In this document: piece by piece, positions 46,603 through 53,882 of the stretch
Layout: each line of letters starts with the position of its first letter
How positions within the stretch are numbered: position 1 is the stretch's first letter
Source of the DNA: Miltoncostaea sp050250915
GTDB lineage: Bacteria > Actinomycetota > Thermoleophilia > Miltoncostaeales > Miltoncostaeaceae
Assembly (NCBI GenBank): GCA_050250915.1
Contig: JBFWNT010000010.1
Location: 62,001 to 126,000, forward strand
DNA: 64,000 nucleotides
Direction of reading: 5' to 3'
The notes under the pieces: model-generated
The model's input: only the letters and a program-made list of their open reading frames with translations
Told to the model about the DNA's origin: nothing
The model's database searches: none
Position numbers and translations under genes: made by a program

Positions 46603-47922
46603 ATGAACGAGCTCCAGCGCACATACCGCGGCAAGGCCTGGCGCGACGCCGAGCCGGCCGAGCGGGCGGGCGTCGAGCGCGCCGTGGTGGTGGCCTCCCT
46701 GGACGGCGCGCCGGAGGAGCAGGACGATCGCATGGCGGAGTTCACCGAGCTGCTGAAGACGGCGGGCGCCGTTCCCGTCGCCACGGTGGTGCAGCGCCGC
46801 GACCGGCCGGTGCCGCGGACGTACCTCGGCCGCGGCAAGCTGGAGGAGCTCGGCGCGATCGTCGAGCGGGAGAAGCCCGAGCTGGTGGCCGCCGAGGGCT
46901 CGCTGACCGCCGGGCAGCAGCGCCATCTGGAGGACCGCCTGAAGATCCGGGTGGTCGACCGCACCGCCGTGATCCTCGACATCTTCGCCCAGCACGCCCA
47001 CACCGCCGAGGGCAAGCTGCAGGTGGAGCTGGCGCAGCTCGAGTACTCGTACTCGCGCCAGGAGGGGCTGTGGCAGCACCTGGAGCGCCTCGGCGGCGGC
47101 GTCGGCACCAGGGGCCCGGGCGAGAGCCAGCTCGAGTCGGACCGGCGGCTGCTGCGCAACCGGATGGCGACGCTGCGGCGGCGGCTGAAGGACGTGGCCC
47201 GCTCGCGGGAGACCCAGCGCGCCCGCCGCGCCGGCTCGGCCATCCCGCGGGTGGCGCTCACCGGCTACACCAACGCGGGCAAGTCGAGCCTGATGAACGC
47301 GCTGACCGGGGCCGGCGTGAGCGTCGACGACGCGCTGTTCGAGACGCTCGACCCCACCACCCGCCGGGTCCAGCTCGACGGCCACGACCTGCTGCTGTCG
47401 GACACCGTCGGGTTCATCCGCCACCTCCCCCACCAGCTGGTCAACGCGTTCTCGGCGACCCTCGACGAGGCGCGTGACGCCGACCTGGTGCTGCACGTGG
47501 CGGACGCCTCCGAGCCGGAGGGCCCGCGCGCCGCCCGCGCCGCCGCGGTGGACGAGGTGCTGGGCGAGATCGGCGCCGCCGAGCTGCCGCGGCTGCTGGT
47601 GCTCAACAAGATCGACCTGGTGGACGCCGAGGGCCGCGAGGCGCTCGCGAACCGCCACCCCGACGCCGTGCTGGTGTCGGCGCTGACCGGCGAGGGCCTG
47701 GACCGCCTGGCGTCGCGGCTGGCCGAGGCCGCCCGCGCCCGCCTGACCCCCCTGGACGTGACGATCCCGTTCACCCAGGGCGGCCTGGTCGCGACCGTCT
47801 ACGCGGAGGGGTCGGAGGTGCGGCAGGAGGCCACCGACCAGGGCACCCGCGTCCGGGCCCTCATGCCCCCCGCCGCGGTCGCACGGATCACCGCCGCCCT
47901 CAACGGGTCCGCCCCGGCCTGA
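46603..47922 (+). CDS. hflX: Ribosome-splitting GTPase HflX
   Basis: A 439-residue GTPase that rescues or splits stalled ribosomes. The N-terminal HflX domain has TYLGRGKLEELG and VVDRTAVILDIFAQHA. The helical linker has GGGVGTRGPGESQLESDRR, a family signature. The G domain has GYTNAGKSSLMNAL (G1), DTVGFIRHLPHQLV (G3) and NKIDLVD (G4). The ATG at 46603 starts MNELQRTYRG; a GTG at 46585 is in frame. The gap to the divergent treS-mak is 80 bases. It is convergent with the next membrane gene. Confidence 0.94.
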   Translation: MNELQRTYRGKAWRDAEPAERAGVERAVVVASLDGAPEEQDDRMAEFTELLKTAGAVPVATVVQRRDRPVPRTYLGRGKLEELGAIVEREKPELVAAEGSLTAGQQRHLEDRLKIRVVDRTAVILDIFAQHAHTAEGKLQVELAQLEYSYSRQEGLWQHLERLGGGVGTRGPGESQLESDRRLLRNRMATLRRRLKDVARSRETQRARRAGSAIPRVALTGYTNAGKSSLMNALTGAGVSVDDALFETLDPTTRRVQLDGHDLLLSDTVGFIRHLPHQLVNAFSATLDEARDADLVLHVADASEPEGPRAARAAAVDEVLGEIGAAELPRLLVLNKIDLVDAEGREALANRHPDAVLVSALTGEGLDRLASRLAEAARARLTPLDVTIPFTQGGLVATVYAEGSEVRQEATDQGTRVRALMPPAAVARITAALNGSAPA

Positions 47923-47941
47923 CGCCCCTCCCGCCAGGGTC

Positions 47942-48397
47942 CTAGGAGGGCTTGGCCCCCATGGCCCAGATGGCGACGACGTAGGCCGCCAAGGCGATGA
48001 CGGAGAGGATGTTGACCGCCATCAGGAGGCCGGTGCCGCCGCCGTTGCGGAGCTTGCGGACGCCGATGCCTCCGCAGATCAGGGCGGCCAGCAGGAGCAC
48101 CCCGCCGCCCTCGGCGGTGATGAACCCGATCCCGATCCAGGCGGGGTCGTTGTCGCCCGTCCAGCCCTCCTTGGAGTAGATCCACTCCGCGCCGGCGCGC
48201 ATCGCGATCCAGCCGGGCAGGCCGAGCACCAGGAGGGAGAGCCACCCGATCCGCAGCAGGCGGGCGTCGCCGCGCGACAGCACGAGCGTCACGACGCAGG
48301 TGAGGAGGGCACCGACCAGGACCATCGCGCCCAGCACGTGCACGAACAGCGCGAAGTTCCAGTCGTCGGGCCGGATGGCGAGGGCGAGGTCAGGCAC
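47942..48397 (-). CDS. Integral membrane protein (DUF2269-like)
   Basis: A 151-residue protein with four hydrophobic segments, beginning DDWNFALFVHVLGAMVLVG. The His/Gly pattern in the first helix resembles small predicted heme- or metal-associated membrane proteins of the DUF2269 type, but the match is loose. The GTG start overlaps the stop of its neighbour by 8 bases (GTGCCTGA). The two genes have similar length and topology and look like a diverged pair that could form a heterodimer. Confidence 0.65.
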   Translation of the reverse strand: MPDLALAIRPDDWNFALFVHVLGAMVLVGALLTCVVTLVLSRGDARLLRIGWLSLLVLGLPGWIAMRAGAEWIYSKEGWTGDNDPAWIGIGFITAEGGGVLLLAALICGGIGVRKLRNGGGTGLLMAVNILSVIALAAYVVAIWAMGAKPS

Positions 48398-48866
48398 CGG
48401 GCTTCCAGATCATGAGGACGAGGATGACGATGAACGCGACCGTCGCGAGGGCGTGGAGGCCCATCGCCCGCGGGAAGTGCGGGGAGGTCCGCAGCTCCGG
48501 ACCGGGCGCGTCGCCCGCCTCGGCGAGCTCACGGGCCCGGACGCCGATCGCCGCGAACTCGCGCCCCGCCCGGCCGCCGGCCGCGCCGGCGATCGCCCAC
48601 AGCACGATGGCCGCGATGATCCAGCCGTCCCACACCTCGTAGCCGTCGACCGAGAGCGCCAGCCAGATCCCGAACACCAGCGTCCCGATGGCGCCGATCG
48701 CGGTGGCGGCGGCGAACGGCGTCGACAGCCGCAGCATCCCGGCGACGCCGCTCGGGCGATCCGCGGACCGGGCGCCCAGGATCACCACCCAGAAGCCGAC
48801 GAGCGCCGCCGCGAGCGAGAACGCCGCCAGCAGGTGCAGCGCGAGGATCCAGTCGTCGAGGCTCAC
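48390..48866 (-). CDS. Integral membrane protein, paired with the next gene
   Basis: A 158-residue protein with four hydrophobic segments: SLDDWILALHLLAAFSLAAAL, a second near 45-65, a third near 78-95 and a C-terminal one (LATVAFIVILVLMIW). The opening (DDW-x-ALHLL) mirrors DDWNFALFVHVLG in the downstream gene, so the two appear related. The GTG at 48866 is the start. Function is unknown. A 42-base gap separates it from the L,D-transpeptidase upstream on the same strand. Confidence 0.62.
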   Translation of the reverse strand: MSLDDWILALHLLAAFSLAAALVGFWVVILGARSADRPSGVAGMLRLSTPFAAATAIGAIGTLVFGIWLALSVDGYEVWDGWIIAAIVLWAIAGAAGGRAGREFAAIGVRARELAEAGDAPGPELRTSPHFPRAMGLHALATVAFIVILVLMIWKPGA

Positions 48867-48908
48867 GTCACCGCCTTCGCCGCCGGACCCCCGACGTCCT
48901 GCGTCCCG

Positions 48909-49916
48909 CTACCTGATGTAGACCGGGGTCCCGATCTCGACCAGCGGATACAGCTTCTCGACGTCGGAGATGTACATCCGGATGCAGCCGTGCGACGCGC
49001 GGGTGCCGATCGAGCCGGACATCGGCGTGCCGTGCATGCCGATGCCCGGCGCCGACGTGCCGATCCAGCGCGTCCCCAGCGGGTTGTTGACGCCCGGCGG
49101 CACCGGCCCCAGGCCGGCGGCCCACGGCGAGCTGGGCGGGAACCACGTCGGGTCCACCTGCTTCTGGATGACCGAGAAGTTGCCCGTCGGCGTGGGGTAG
49201 GCGGGCTGGCCGACCGCCACCGGGAAGCTCAGCTTCTTCTTGCCCTTGTACCAGGTGAGCCGGAAGTTGCCGCGGTCGATCACGACGATCGCGCCCACCG
49301 ACGTCCGCGACGGGATCACGCGGTGCGACGGCAGCGCGTAGCTGGCCCTGTCGCGCGCGACGATCGCGGCGGCGATCTGGGTGGTCGCCTTCGGGATGTC
49401 GATGGCCAGCCCGATCCGCGGCTTGCGGAAGACGGGGGTCACGCCCTTCAGGCTCACGGCCGCGTCCTGCGCGGGCAGGTCGTTGGACGTCGCCCGCAGC
49501 GCCAGGATCGCGCGGAGCTTCTTGAGGTTGACCTTCTCCTTCAGCGGCACGTCCACGCCCTCGGCGGGCACGGGCCGCTGGCGGCCGTAGATGAGCGCGA
49601 CCTTCACCGCGTAGTCGACGTCGGCGACGTAGCCGGCCTTCACGGGCTCGACCTTCAGGTTGCGGCCACGGAACGTGACGGCCAGCGGGGCGCGGCGCGG
49701 GACGACGTGGTTGTCGATCACGTTCTGGCGCGCGTCCGCGGCGGACTGGCCGCCGACCTGGATGCCCGCGATCGAGACGCCCGGCGCGACCTGGTTCGCG
49801 GGGAGCGGAGCCGGCGTGGTCGGCGTCGTGGGCGCCTGGGCCGTCGCCAGCGACGGGACCGCCGCCACGGCGCACGCCACGAGGGCCATCGCGACCGCAC
49901 CGCCAACTCTCGTCAT
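48909..49916 (-). CDS. L,D-transpeptidase (YkuD)
   Basis: A 335-residue secreted peptidoglycan cross-linking enzyme. The N-terminal signal peptide (VAMALVACAVAAVPSLATAQ) and Thr/Pro linker are followed by a PG-binding-like region with VAPGVSIAGIQVGGQSAADA. The C-terminal YkuD domain has HGTPMSGSIGTRASHGCIRM with the catalytic His and Cys. The GGGGGACGGG stretch upstream of the ATG is a plausible ribosome binding site. It probably makes 3-3 cross-links or attaches proteins to the wall. Confidence 0.92.
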   Translation of the reverse strand: MTRVGGAVAMALVACAVAAVPSLATAQAPTTPTTPAPLPANQVAPGVSIAGIQVGGQSAADARQNVIDNHVVPRRAPLAVTFRGRNLKVEPVKAGYVADVDYAVKVALIYGRQRPVPAEGVDVPLKEKVNLKKLRAILALRATSNDLPAQDAAVSLKGVTPVFRKPRIGLAIDIPKATTQIAAAIVARDRASYALPSHRVIPSRTSVGAIVVIDRGNFRLTWYKGKKKLSFPVAVGQPAYPTPTGNFSVIQKQVDPTWFPPSSPWAAGLGPVPPGVNNPLGTRWIGTSAPGIGMHGTPMSGSIGTRASHGCIRMYISDVEKLYPLVEIGTPVYIR

Positions 49917-49961
49917 TTCCCGTCCCCCGGATCCGCGAAACCTCTCTGAACCCGCAGGAGA

Positions 49962-50594
49962 CTAGCGGAGGCGGCGGCGCACGCCCCCGGAATCCGGGTA
50001 CGGGACGTCGGCGCGCACCAGGCGCCCCGTCGCCGCGTCGCGGGCCAGGGCCACGTCGCCGGTCAGGCCCGGCCGCCTCCCCCCGAGGACGACGAGCAGC
50101 CGGCCGTCCGGCGCGAGGCTCGCCGCGGTGACCGCCCCCAGCGGCAGCGGCCCGTAGACGCCGGCGAGTCGCAGGTCGGCGGTCCCGTCGCCGTGATCGC
50201 GCTGCACCGCCTCCCACGCGGCGGCCAGCCGGTCGCGTCCCAGCAGGTGCCACGGCGTGCGGCCGCGGCGCGAGACGCGGGCGGCGGGCGGCACCCCGCG
50301 GCGCGCGCGGACGCGGCCGACCGGGCGGCACCGGCGCGCCGCGGTGCCGGGCGCCCCGCCGCCGCCGCGGGCGGGGGGCGCCGCGACGGCGGCCTCGACG
50401 GCGACGGCGACCGGCTCGAGGGGCGGGGGCGGCACCACGGCGACGGACGTCGCCGGCCGCGCCGCGCTCCGCGGGGCCGCCGCGATCGCCGTCTCCGGCG
50501 CCACGGCATCCGGCCGGGGCGGCCCGGCGGCGTGCACGGCGGCCGCGGGCGGCGCGACCGCGCGGGCGGTGGACGACGCGCCCAGCCGGGCCAC
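49962..50594 (-). CDS. Ala/Pro-rich protein at the end of the flagellar run
   Basis: A protein of about 210 residues. The first 90 residues are low-complexity Ala/Pro/Val. A basic stretch follows, and the last 100 look folded: TPWHLLGRDRLAAAWEAVQ, then GAVTAASLAPDGRLLVVLG and DVALARDAATGRLVRADVPY. I recognise no family. The GTG at 50594 has GGGAG about 12 bases upstream and follows the previous gene by 44 bases. The low-complexity part makes the N-terminus uncertain. Confidence 0.45.
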   Translation of the reverse strand: MARLGASSTARAVAPPAAAVHAAGPPRPDAVAPETAIAAAPRSAARPATSVAVVPPPPLEPVAVAVEAAVAAPPARGGGGAPGTAARRCRPVGRVRARRGVPPAARVSRRGRTPWHLLGRDRLAAAWEAVQRDHGDGTADLRLAGVYGPLPLGAVTAASLAPDGRLLVVLGGRRPGLTGDVALARDAATGRLVRADVPYPDSGGVRRRLR

Positions 50595-50638
50595 CAGTCG
50601 CCGGATCTCCCACAGCGGAGAGCCGCCGCGGGCGGCGC

Positions 50639-51190
50639 TCAGGCTGCGGCCTCCCCGGCGACGATCACGTCGAGGGCGTCCTGCACGCGCGCGACGGGCT
50701 CCAGGACGTCCATGCGGGCCGACAGGGCGACGAGCGCCCCGACCACCGCGGCCTCGTGCGGCGACCCCGCCGGCAGGCTCACCCGCAGCGGGTGCCCCGA
50801 CGCGTCGGCCTGGAGCAGGAACATCCCCGCGCCCTCGGCGCTGCGCGCGCCCACCGCGCCGATCGGGTCGGCCTTCGACGGGGCCACAAGCGCCACCGGG
50901 AAACCGTCGATGGGCTCGCCGAGCAGGTCGGCGTCATCCACCAGCAGCAGGCTCGGCGGCGTCTCCAGCGCGCCCAGCAGCGTGCGCAGCACCACCTCGG
51001 ACCGCAGGTAGCGGTCGAGCACGTTGCCGTAGAGCGCCCGCTGGAGCCGGGTCGGGGTGACCGGGTCGGTGTAGCGGAAGTCGACCGGCAGCCCCGACGC
51101 GTCGGTGACCATCAGGCCGCCGACGTAGGTGCCGTCGCCGCCCGCGCGGACGACCAGGAAGCCGGGCCGGTGGGCCTCAGGCGAAGACAT
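50639..51190 (-). CDS. Uncharacterised protein linked to flhF
   Basis: A 183-residue alpha/beta protein. Notable segments are FLVVRAGGDGTYVGGLMVTD, VDFRYTDPVTPTRLQRALYG, LLVDDADLLGEPIDGFPVALV and a helical C-terminus. I recognise no named family, but the even composition and the gene order argue for a real, folded protein. The ATG at 51190 lies 14 bases inside the upstream small gene. It is part of the chain flhB-flhA-flhF-PilZ, so a role in flagellar placement or motor control is a reasonable inference and no more. Confidence 0.65.
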   Translation of the reverse strand: MSSPEAHRPGFLVVRAGGDGTYVGGLMVTDASGLPVDFRYTDPVTPTRLQRALYGNVLDRYLRSEVVLRTLLGALETPPSLLLVDDADLLGEPIDGFPVALVAPSKADPIGAVGARSAEGAGMFLLQADASGHPLRVSLPAGSPHEAAVVGALVALSARMDVLEPVARVQDALDVIVAGEAAA

Positions 51191-51398
51191 CGACGAGCCG
51201 GCCGCTCAGGCCGTGGGGGTCCGGTGTGCCGCCCCCCGCCTCGGCGCGGGCGCCGGCGGCCTGGGCGGACGCGCCGCCGGACGAGGGCGCGTCGGCGTCG
51301 GCCGCGGTGCGCCTGGGCAGCGCCGACGCCATGGCGGCGGTGGCGGCCGCCGTCGCGGCCGGCGACGCCGGGGCCGCGATGCGGTCGGGCCCGGTCAC
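51177..51398 (-). CDS. Small Ala-rich protein with conserved-looking C-terminus
   Basis: A 73-residue protein, mostly Ala/Pro/Gly with a distinct end, HGLSGRLVDVFA. The GTG start overlaps the stop of the membrane protein gene by GTGA, the coupling used across this operon, and this is the main evidence that it is translated. Its 3' end overlaps the next gene by 14 bases. It could be a short linker protein with a docking peptide at its C-terminus. Confidence 0.45.
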   Translation of the reverse strand: MTGPDRIAAPASPAATAAATAAMASALPRRTAADADAPSSGGASAQAAGARAEAGGGTPDPHGLSGRLVDVFA

Positions 51399-51754
51399 GA
51401 GCCGGCCTCATCCGCCGGGGCGGCGCGGCGCGTCATCGCGGCGTCGGCCTCCTGGCGCGCGGCGGCCAGCTGGGCGGCGGCCAGCTCGGCCTCGCGGATC
51501 GTCTGGGCGGCGGCGGCCCGCATCAGCGCCTGGATCACCATCAGGGCCGACCACCACGCCACCACCGACAGCACGGCGGCGCCCACCAGACCGCGCAGGA
51601 TCGCGTCGGCGACCGGGAAGCCCTGGTCGCGGCAGACCAGGAACACGATGAGGAAGCCCACCACCAGGCCGACGCCGCGGGCGCGCGTGACCCACTCGTC
51701 CATGGGGGACTGCTCGGTCCCCGCGCCCTTGGCCTTGGCCTTCTCCTTCGCCAT
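51395..51754 (-). CDS. Small membrane protein of the flhF operon
   Basis: A 119-residue protein: a basic N-terminus (AKEKAKAKG), two hydrophobic segments at about 26-45 and 55-75 (GVGLVVGFLIVFLVC, GLVGAAVLSVVAWWSALMV), then a charged Ala-rich helix (REAELAAAQLAAARQEADAA) that may be a coiled coil. No family is recognised. It begins at TGATG with the PilZ gene stop and is coupled to the small gene after it. Its place suggests a membrane partner of the flagellar export or motor apparatus. Confidence 0.6.
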   Translation of the reverse strand: MAKEKAKAKGAGTEQSPMDEWVTRARGVGLVVGFLIVFLVCRDQGFPVADAILRGLVGAAVLSVVAWWSALMVIQALMRAAAAQTIREAELAAAQLAAARQEADAAMTRRAAPADEAGS

Positions 51755-52422
51755 CAGACGAGCCCCGCGTCACGCCGGCGCAGCTCGCGCTGGCGCTCGA
51801 ACACGAACCGCACCAGGCGGTCCTCCTCGGCGGGGCCCAGCTCGTCGAACGCGAGGGCGATGCGCCACGGCCGGTCGCCCGCCTCCAGTCGGTCGCAGCG
51901 CACGGCGACCGCCGACACCGTCAGGTCGCCGGCCTGGCCGCCGCAGTGGACCGTGACCTCCAGGCGGCTGCCCGCCTCGATGGGCTCGGCCAGCCGCAGC
52001 AGGGTGCCACCCGCGGAGAGGTTCTCGGTGATCGCGCCGATCACGGCGGCGTCGGTGTCGCCCACGCGGTAGTGAACGATCAGGTTCACGGGCACGCGGA
52101 CGGCGCCGCGGCGCTGCATGCGTCGCGCGGGCCCGAGGGTGCGCGCCTCGTAGCGGCCCTCCTCGCCGGGGCGCGGCCCGCTGACCAGCTGCGCGTCGGC
52201 CTCGCACGGAACCTCGCGGACCGTCCACGCGAGCGTGAACGCCCGGTGCAGGGGCAGTGGCACGGGCTGCCCCCCGAGCCGCGGCGGCGCGAGCTCCAGG
52301 GCGTCGTCGCCCTCGCGCTCCACCACCGTGGTCCAGGGGCCGCCGGGCAGGCCGTCGAGCACCACGCGCTCGCCGCGCCCGGGCAGGGGCGCGGTCGCGA
52401 GCGTCGGGGCCACGGGGGTCAC
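51754..52422 (-). CDS. PilZ-domain protein (YcgR-like)
   Basis: A 222-residue cyclic-di-GMP receptor candidate. Residues 1-100 resemble the YcgR N-terminal (PilZN) beta domain. The C-terminal PilZ domain has the binding motifs RRGAVR (RxxxR) and the later ENLSAGG (in the D/NxSxxG position). Both are well formed, so binding is likely. YcgR-type proteins slow the flagellar motor when cyclic-di-GMP is high. The GTG start overlaps the flhF stop, which supports that role here. The GGEEF/HD-GYP enzyme at 8899-11133 could supply or remove the ligand. Confidence 0.88.
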   Translation of the reverse strand: MTPVAPTLATAPLPGRGERVVLDGLPGGPWTTVVEREGDDALELAPPRLGGQPVPLPLHRAFTLAWTVREVPCEADAQLVSGPRPGEEGRYEARTLGPARRMQRRGAVRVPVNLIVHYRVGDTDAAVIGAITENLSAGGTLLRLAEPIEAGSRLEVTVHCGGQAGDLTVSAVAVRCDRLEAGDRPWRIALAFDELGPAEEDRLVRFVFERQRELRRRDAGLV

Positions 52423-53873
52423 GGGAGGAGCGCCTCCGCCATCCGGCGCGCGTCGGCGGGCACCAGGGAGCCCGGCACCGACGTGCCGTCGGACAGGAAC
52501 GCCACCGGCTTCCCGATCCGCAGGGGGGCGTTGACGAGGTTGCCGACGAAGCGAGTCTCGTCGAGCTTGGTGAGGATCACCCGGTTGACGCCCGCCAGGC
52601 GGAAGCGGCGCTGGAGGTCGCCCAGGTCGGCGGACGGCGTCGCCGCCGGGAGCACCAGGTGCACCTCGTCGGCCTTCGCCGGGCCGAGGAGCTCGGCCAG
52701 CGCCTCGATCTCGGTGAGCTGCGTGTGCGAGCGGCCGTGGGTGTCGATGACGATCACGTCGCGGTCGGCGAGCGTCGCGATCAGGTTGGCCAGCGCGGCG
52801 CCGTCCTGGGCGGAGAACACCTGCACGTCGAGCCGGCGGGCGTGGGCGGCCAGCGTGTCGTGGGCGCCCGGACCGGCGGCGACGAGCGCGACGGCCATGC
52901 CGGCGGCGCGGTACGCCCCGGCCATCGCGGCGGCCGCGCTGGTCTTGCCGACCCCCGTCTGGCCGACGAGGGCCACGACGTGCCCTCCGGCGCGGGGCTT
53001 CCAGTCGCGGACCACGGGGAGGCGGGCGGCGAGGTGGTCCCGCACCGCGTCGCGCACCGATGCCGACGTCGCCAGGAACGGCATGGTCGACCCGGCGAAC
53101 CCGTCCAGCAGCACGTCCGCCTGGCGCTCGTCCACACCGCCCTTCAGCAGCTCGGCGCGCACGGCCTCGAGGGCGTCGGGGCCGGCCGGCCGCGTCGCGG
53201 CGCGGCGGGCGCGCGGGGCGGCGGCGGGCGCCGCCGCCCGGACGGGCGCGGGGTCCTCCAGGGCCTCGGGCTCCAGGTCCTCCTCGGGCTCCGGCTCCGG
53301 CTCCGGCTCCAGCTCGGCCGCGGGCGCGGGCGCCGCCGCGGGGGCCGGGTCGGGCAGCAGGTTGTCGTCGACCGACGCGAGGGCCGCCTCGTGGGCGGCG
53401 CGCACGGCGGCGCGGGCCGCCTCCAGGATCGCCTGGCTGCGCTCGGTCGAGCCCGGCGCGAACGGGGCGGCCTGCCGGGCGTAGGCCTCGGCGGGCGTCG
53501 CGGGCGCGAGCGGGACGAAACCCTCCTCGGCCTCCTCGGCGGCCGCCAGGCGCCCGTCCAGGTGGTCGCGGAACGGGTCCTCGGCCGGGAGCTCGGGCTC
53601 CGGCTCGGGCATGACGGGCGCGACGGCCACGTCGGGGGTGTCGAGCGTGTCGATCGTCGGGGCGGCCACCGAGGCGGCCGCCTCCTGGTTGGCGGCGGCC
53701 GCGTCCGGGCCGGCCGCGGCGGTGACCTCGACGCCCTCCTTGCCGAAGAAGCCGCCGACGCCGCCGCGGACGACGCGCCGCGTCTGCAGGATCATCGCGT
53801 CCTCGCCGAGCTCGGCGCGCACCTGGGCGAGCACCTCGTCGATCGTGTCGGCGGAGAATTGCTTGATCTGCAA
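52419..53873 (-). CDS. flhF: Flagellar placement GTPase FlhF
   Basis: A 484-residue SRP-type GTPase that sets flagellar position and number. The N-terminal B domain reads MQIKQFSADTIDEVLAQVRA and GEDAMILQTRRV. A long Pro/Glu/Ala linker covers about 50-230. The NG domain has VVALVGQTGVGKTSAAAAMA (G1), VIVIDTHGRS (G3, His replacing the usual Ala) and NRVILTKLDET (G4). The start codon is TTG with AGGAG 6 bases upstream. No flhG follows; a PilZ gene takes that place. Confidence 0.9.
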   Translation of the reverse strand: MQIKQFSADTIDEVLAQVRAELGEDAMILQTRRVVRGGVGGFFGKEGVEVTAAAGPDAAAANQEAAASVAAPTIDTLDTPDVAVAPVMPEPEPELPAEDPFRDHLDGRLAAAEEAEEGFVPLAPATPAEAYARQAAPFAPGSTERSQAILEAARAAVRAAHEAALASVDDNLLPDPAPAAAPAPAAELEPEPEPEPEEDLEPEALEDPAPVRAAAPAAAPRARRAATRPAGPDALEAVRAELLKGGVDERQADVLLDGFAGSTMPFLATSASVRDAVRDHLAARLPVVRDWKPRAGGHVVALVGQTGVGKTSAAAAMAGAYRAAGMAVALVAAGPGAHDTLAAHARRLDVQVFSAQDGAALANLIATLADRDVIVIDTHGRSHTQLTEIEALAELLGPAKADEVHLVLPAATPSADLGDLQRRFRLAGVNRVILTKLDETRFVGNLVNAPLRIGKPVAFLSDGTSVPGSLVPADARRMAEALLP

Positions 53874-53882
53874 CGGGGGCTC

